A stretch of DNA of 45,768 nt from Bacillota bacterium (GTDB lineage: Bacteria; Bacillota; Clostridia; Acetivibrionales; DSM-1351). A program made the position numbers and the translations under genes. Of the stretch, positions 42,623 through 45,768 are shown one piece after another. How positions within the stretch are numbered: the first letter of the stretch is position 1; each line of letters opens with the position of its first letter. The notes beneath the pieces are model-generated. The model searched no databases. It saw nothing but the letters and a program-made list of their open reading frames with translations, and was not told where the DNA came from. The stretch lies in assembly GCA_023393115.1 (NCBI GenBank), contig JAEWMS010000047.1, forward strand, positions 1-45,768. Reading direction: 5' to 3'.

Positions 42623-43156
42623 CTATTTTTTATAGACATATAATTTGCCATTTTTCGGACTACTTATATGTTTTCCATTGAAGCCATTTTTCTTGAGTGC
42701 TTTTAGTAAGACTTTCATATAAAAACCGTGACATACAATTACTATGTTATCGTCTGATTCCTGATCTAATGAGGATATAAAGCTATCCACTCGCTCTAAA
42801 GTATCTTTTTTGATTTCGAACTGAGATTTATGCTGAAAATGCCATGCAACCCTTGCCGATATGCACCAAAAAAAATAAGGTAATTTTACTTTTGTTTTAA
42901 ATATAGGGCACAGGGGTACTTCCCGTAATAGAGCAGTCGTCACTATTTCTCCTTTGTATATAGCTTCAGATGTTCTGATGGCTCTTGGTAAATCGCTTGA
43001 AAAGCATCTATTCCAACTTATATGGTCTACTTTCACATCATTCTTTATAACATCACTGATATCATATTCTACTACCCAATTTTCAAAGTCAGCCGAGTTC
43101 ATAAAAAATTGAATATCACAATTAACCTTAAAGTGCCTTACTAATCCTATGTACAT
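42623..43156 (-). CDS. Histidine phosphatase superfamily protein
   Basis: ATG 43156 follows GGAGG and gives 177 residues starting MYIGLVRHFKVN; a longer start lies in the ribosome site. The RHG motif is RHF, the second motif is CFSSDLPRAIRTSEAIY and the late HG motif is IVCHGFYMKVLLKAL. A phosphomonoesterase or mutase is expected, but RHF is uncommon and substrate specificity is unknown. Separated from the GT2 gene by 66 bases, same strand. Confidence 0.8.
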   Translation of the reverse strand: MYIGLVRHFKVNCDIQFFMNSADFENWVVEYDISDVIKNDVKVDHISWNRCFSSDLPRAIRTSEAIYKGEIVTTALLREVPLCPIFKTKVKLPYFFWCISARVAWHFQHKSQFEIKKDTLERVDSFISSLDQESDDNIVIVCHGFYMKVLLKALKKNGFNGKHISSPKNGKLYVYKK

Positions 43157-43222
43157 TATTTCCTCCTGCAAGTATCGTATTATTTACTATACGGTTATTT
43201 ATACTTGATGGTATGAATTATT

Positions 43223-44314
43223 TTATTCTTGTTCAGTATCTTTTTTGGAAAAGATTCTTTCAAAAAGTTGTCTGTTATTAACCACACTCTGGTCTGTAGG
43301 CCTGTATTTTGCCGCTTCTTCATTATGCTCAAAAGCTTTCTGATAGTCACCCAAATTATAATAGCAGACACATAGCTGTAAATGAGGATACCAGGTATAA
43401 TAGGCCATGTATATAAAACTCCACCTGTTAGGGTCTGGTACCTGTTGGGTTGCTAATTCATACCAGAATATGGCCGTCTTATATTCTCTTCTTCTGTGAA
43501 AATTGTAACCGATGCGGCTGCAGGCTTCAGCTCTGGGAGCAGAGTAATTAAACGATTGGAAAAGCGACTTCAATTCATTGGCACTGTCTCCCAGTGCGCG
43601 ATAACAGTCACCTTTACAGATGCAGGCGAATATCTTGTCTTCCACCCAACCCTCTCTCATTTCAAGGTTTTTATTGTAGCTTTCAATAGCCTCCTGATGC
43701 CTGCCATTCTCACGCAATTCGTTTCCGTAGTAGAAATAGTCTCTAGGTGAAAACGTATCTCCGCGGGCTTTTTTGTTTTCAAATATGGAAACAGTGCGTC
43801 CTACTGAATGGCGGACTTTTTTATGAGTAACTGCGACATCCGAGTTGATTATTTTTCCGTGGACATCTATATAATTATGACAATCTCCGTACCACTGGAA
43901 ATTCTTTTCTCTTTTTACTAGTCGGTTTCGTCGGTATCTGAGAGTGACATTCCCAAACTCATCGGTCCCCGCATCGTAATACATGGAAACAGAATCAACA
44001 GAAGGATCAAGAGTTTCCTTTAGCTCCTTGAATTTCTCTCTATCTGTCTCCAGAAGGACATCGTCAGCATCGAGATAAAGTATATAGTCCATTGTAGCAT
44101 ATTTATATGATTCATTTCTGGCCTCTGCAAAACTGTTAGTCCATGGGAAATCAAATATTCTATCGGTATATCTTGAAGCTATTTCTTTTGTTCTGTCTGT
44201 TGAGCCAGTATCAACTATGTTTATTTCATCCACAATATCCTTAACTGTATCCAAACAGCGGTCAAGGGTTTCCTCCTCATTTTTTACAATCATGCAAAGA
44301 CTAATGGTAACCAT
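43223..44314 (-). CDS. Family 2 glycosyltransferase with TPR-like C-terminus
   Basis: A 363-residue protein. The first 210 residues are a GT2 domain: SLCMIVKNEEETLDRCLDTVKDIVDEINIVDTGSTDRTKEIA, then YILYLDADDVL with the DxD metal site. The last 150 residues are paired helices of TPR type (QEAIESYNKNLEMREGWVEDKIFACICKGDCYRALGD and two more). This architecture is common in enzymes that glycosylate surface or spore proteins. AAAGGA precedes the ATG. It follows the collagen-like gene on the same strand. Confidence 0.87.
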   Translation of the reverse strand: MVTISLCMIVKNEEETLDRCLDTVKDIVDEINIVDTGSTDRTKEIASRYTDRIFDFPWTNSFAEARNESYKYATMDYILYLDADDVLLETDREKFKELKETLDPSVDSVSMYYDAGTDEFGNVTLRYRRNRLVKREKNFQWYGDCHNYIDVHGKIINSDVAVTHKKVRHSVGRTVSIFENKKARGDTFSPRDYFYYGNELRENGRHQEAIESYNKNLEMREGWVEDKIFACICKGDCYRALGDSANELKSLFQSFNYSAPRAEACSRIGYNFHRRREYKTAIFWYELATQQVPDPNRWSFIYMAYYTWYPHLQLCVCYYNLGDYQKAFEHNEEAAKYRPTDQSVVNNRQLFERIFSKKDTEQE

Positions 44315-44344
44315 TGATTTGTCCTTTCATTTTATTTTATGTAG

Positions 44345-44373
44345 GATAGCAGGATACAAAGTATCCTGCTATC
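44345..44373 (-). repeat. 13-pair hairpin between collagen-like gene and glycosyltransferase
   Basis: GATAGCAGGATAC and its exact complement are separated by three bases. No T run follows on the minus strand, so it may be an RNA processing or translation-adjusting hairpin between the two genes and not a full stop. Confidence 0.55.
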
Positions 44374-44405
44374 AGATTTACTTCTAGTTGCCACACTGTA
44401 TTCCA

Positions 44406-44894
44406 TTATGGGAAAACAATAGCATTAATATCTCGATTAACAGCTGAAACTGTTGTTACAAGTACTGCTGAAGTTACAAAGACACGAAGGGAATAAGTGC
44501 TAGTTGTTGTATCCACAGCTGTATCAACTTGTGTGCTATCTATAGGCATACTCTGTGATCCAATCTGCAGAGCGGTGTTTACAACTCTGGTATCAATTAA
44601 AGTAGCATCTCTATACAATCTAACTTCATAGTTAAATATTCCAACAGCTAATGCACTTATATCTATTGTAAGTGCATAGTCAATTTTTACAGTATCACCC
44701 GTAGTGACAGGTACATCAACCGAGACTACAGTTACTTCTGCTCCAGCTGGTAAAACTGAGATAGAGCCGGCTATTTCATTTGAGATTAGTACAGGAACAT
44801 CAGCTGTAGGTCCAGTAGGGCCAGTTGGACCGTTTATAATAGGAAACTTCAAAATATCCCGATAAAGACAACAAAATAAAGTACTAGTCATCAC
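44406..44894 (-). CDS. Collagen-like (GPT repeat) spore-surface type protein
   Basis: A 162-residue frame with a short GPTGPTGPT collagen triplet run (about 22-30) followed by a Val/Thr-rich beta domain (about 35-162) like the C-terminal trimer domain of BclA-type exosporium glycoproteins. The start is doubtful: no ribosome site lies before the GTG at 44894, and a TTG at codon 15 is as likely. The run is much shorter than in BclA, so the gene may be reduced. The Thr residues of GPT are the usual sites of O-glycosylation. Confidence 0.65.
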   Translation of the reverse strand: MMTSTLFCCLYRDILKFPIINGPTGPTGPTADVPVLISNEIAGSISVLPAGAEVTVVSVDVPVTTGDTVKIDYALTIDISALAVGIFNYEVRLYRDATLIDTRVVNTALQIGSQSMPIDSTQVDTAVDTTTSTYSLRVFVTSAVLVTTVSAVNRDINAIVFP

Positions 44895-44907
44895 TTACAT
44901 GAAAAAA

Positions 44908-44970
44908 TTGACAATTCTATATTGATATGTTACGATATGAATGAATTAATAATTATTCATTCATATCGTA
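44908..44970 (+). promoter_or_regulatory. TetR promoter with 40-base palindromic operator
   Basis: TTGACA (44908-44913) and TACGAT (44931-44936) are 17 bases apart. TACGATATGAATGAAT and ATTCATTCATATCGTA (44931-44946, 44955-44970) are perfect 16-base arms around TAATAATT. The -10 lies inside the palindrome, so binding would block transcription. Confidence 0.75.
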
Positions 44971-44987
44971 CTAGGAGGCATTAGCCC

Positions 44988-45569
44988 ATGGAAGATAAAA
45001 AGGCGATAATTTACGAGTGTGCAAAAGAGTTATTCAGCGCAAAAGGATTTAAAGAGACTAATATTTCAGAAATCACAAAAAAAGCCGGAATGGCAGTAGG
45101 AACCTTTTATAGTTATTACCCCTCCAAAGAAAAACTCTTTATGGATATTTTTCTGGAAGAAAACGCAAAGATGAAACAAGCCTGCTTTCAGTCACTTGAC
45201 CTGGAGCAATCCCCAATGGAAGTAGTTGGTCAGATGCTTAATTTAAACGTTGAGGGCACAAAATCAAATCCTATTTTGAGGGAATGGTACAATAGAAGCG
45301 TGTTTGAAAAAATCGAGCAAGTCTATCGAGAGGAAAACGGCGTTGATACCGTGGATTTTTTATATGACGATTTTTTAGAACTCATAACACTTTGGCAAAA
45401 GCAAGGGAAAATGCGCAAAGATATAGATAGCAAGATGATTATGATGGTTTTCGCGGCAGTCATAAATGTGGATACCCATAAGAAAGAAATTGGAATTGAG
45501 TATTTTCCAGAGGTACTGCATCTTATGACGGAATTAATCATGAAAGGTCTTATGGACTGCTCCGAATAG
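44988..45569 (+). CDS. TetR-family regulator (AcrR-like)
   Basis: A 193-residue protein: KELFSAKGFKETNISEITKKAGMAVGTFYSYYPSKEKLFMDIF is the TetR helix-turn-helix and the rest is helical. AGGAGG precedes the ATG. Its terminator stem starts inside the last codons of the gene. It has a large palindrome upstream and a second one downstream, so it likely controls itself and the gene beyond the window. Confidence 0.87.
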   Translation: MEDKKAIIYECAKELFSAKGFKETNISEITKKAGMAVGTFYSYYPSKEKLFMDIFLEENAKMKQACFQSLDLEQSPMEVVGQMLNLNVEGTKSNPILREWYNRSVFEKIEQVYREENGVDTVDFLYDDFLELITLWQKQGKMRKDIDSKMIMMVFAAVINVDTHKKEIGIEYFPEVLHLMTELIMKGLMDCSE

Positions 45570-45590
45570 TAAAACGGAGCAGTATTTTTA
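45556..45590 (+). terminator. Terminator overlapping the TetR stop
   Basis: ACTGCTCCG pairs with CGGAGCAGT around a ten-base loop that contains the stop codon; ATTTTTAG follows. Confidence 0.75.
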
Positions 45591-45596
45591 GGCTGT

Positions 45597-45630
45597 TATA
45601 TGAACGAATATAAAAATATTCATTCATATA
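45597..45630. promoter_or_regulatory. Second TetR-type palindrome
   Basis: Fifteen-base arms around AAAA, with one mismatch. The core TATGAATGAAT is the same as in the operator upstream of the TetR gene. It should be an operator for the next gene. Confidence 0.6.
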
Positions 45631-45727
45631 TAGAATTTTATAGATAGTGTTAACTAAGCTATGAAAAATTGAAGTTGATAGTATTGAACTTTGAAAAGTG
45701 AAGAGTATACCTAAGAATTAAAAATTT

Positions 45728-45768
45728 TTAGTAGCAGTTTCCGCATTTATTCCACGGTCCTCTTGCCA
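45728..45768 (-). CDS. Possible C-terminus of a Cys-containing peptide gene (partial)
   Basis: The minus-strand frame entering from the right edge reads ARGPWNKCGNCY then TAA. The CGNC pair is suggestive, but only twelve codons are visible and other frames are also open. Treat as a weak hint. Confidence 0.2.
   Translation of the reverse strand, partial: ARGPWNKCGNCY

Overview
The window is AT-rich DNA from an anaerobic, endospore-forming Gram-positive bacterium. It looks most like a plant-fibre-degrading member of the Clostridia (Ruminiclostridium-like). This rests on gene content only: a signal-less GH10 xylanase beside a CE4-type deacetylase, a complete rhamnose catabolic set, ferredoxin/flavodoxin and Rnf-like electron-transfer proteins, a GTP/ATP hexokinase of eukaryotic fold, a collagen-like (exosporium-type) protein, strong AGGAGG ribosome binding sites, and many U-tailed terminators. 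The species is an inference. No tRNA, rRNA or CRISPR array was seen.

Layout. 1-124 is the 3' end of a group II intron, ending five bases past the stop codon of an ABC-F ribosome-protection gene (130-1617, minus). That gene has a leader of about 385 nt containing two tiny reading frames and mutually exclusive hairpins. 2264-9056 holds small single-gene or two-gene units: a CheX-like protein, an NADPH-dependent FMN reductase-like flavoprotein, an S33 hydrolase, HxlR/nitroreductase (divergent), MerR with an MFS exporter, an IS110 transposase relic, and glutathione peroxidase. 9182-12353 is a redox block: a flavodoxin-ferredoxin protein, a CoA-binding protein, and a single polypeptide fusing an RnfD-like membrane part to an RnfC-like Fe-S part.

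12454-19364 is mainly regulatory: TetR plus aldo/keto reductase, PadR plus HAAS-domain membrane protein, a Gre-like factor, a diguanylate cyclase, a surface alpha/beta hydrolase and a LysR regulator divergent from gap. 19513-22923 carries GAPDH, the deacetylase and the xylanase. 23200-25521 carries a TetR/CMD/zinc-ribbon operon and a small alarmone synthetase. 25614-30299 is the rhamnose locus: a DeoR regulator divergent from rhaB-rhaA-rhaD. 30420-34304 has a BlaI/M56 signalling pair and a chemoreceptor.

34430-40878 has a compositionally foreign serine hydrolase, a lipoprotein amidase, amt-glnB with a terminator-containing leader, an unknown 283-residue protein and hexokinase. 40994-45768 has MerR divergent from an aldo/keto reductase, a histidine phosphatase, a collagen-like protein followed by a glycosyltransferase, and a TetR gene flanked by two large matching palindromes.

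The best candidates for something undescribed are the RnfD-RnfC fusion with its CoA-binding partner, the ABC-F attenuator, the possible ANTAR-type amt leader, and the collagen-like protein/glycosyltransferase pair. Many transcription units are a regulator next to its likely target with a recognisable operator, so the window is unusually rich in testable regulatory sites.
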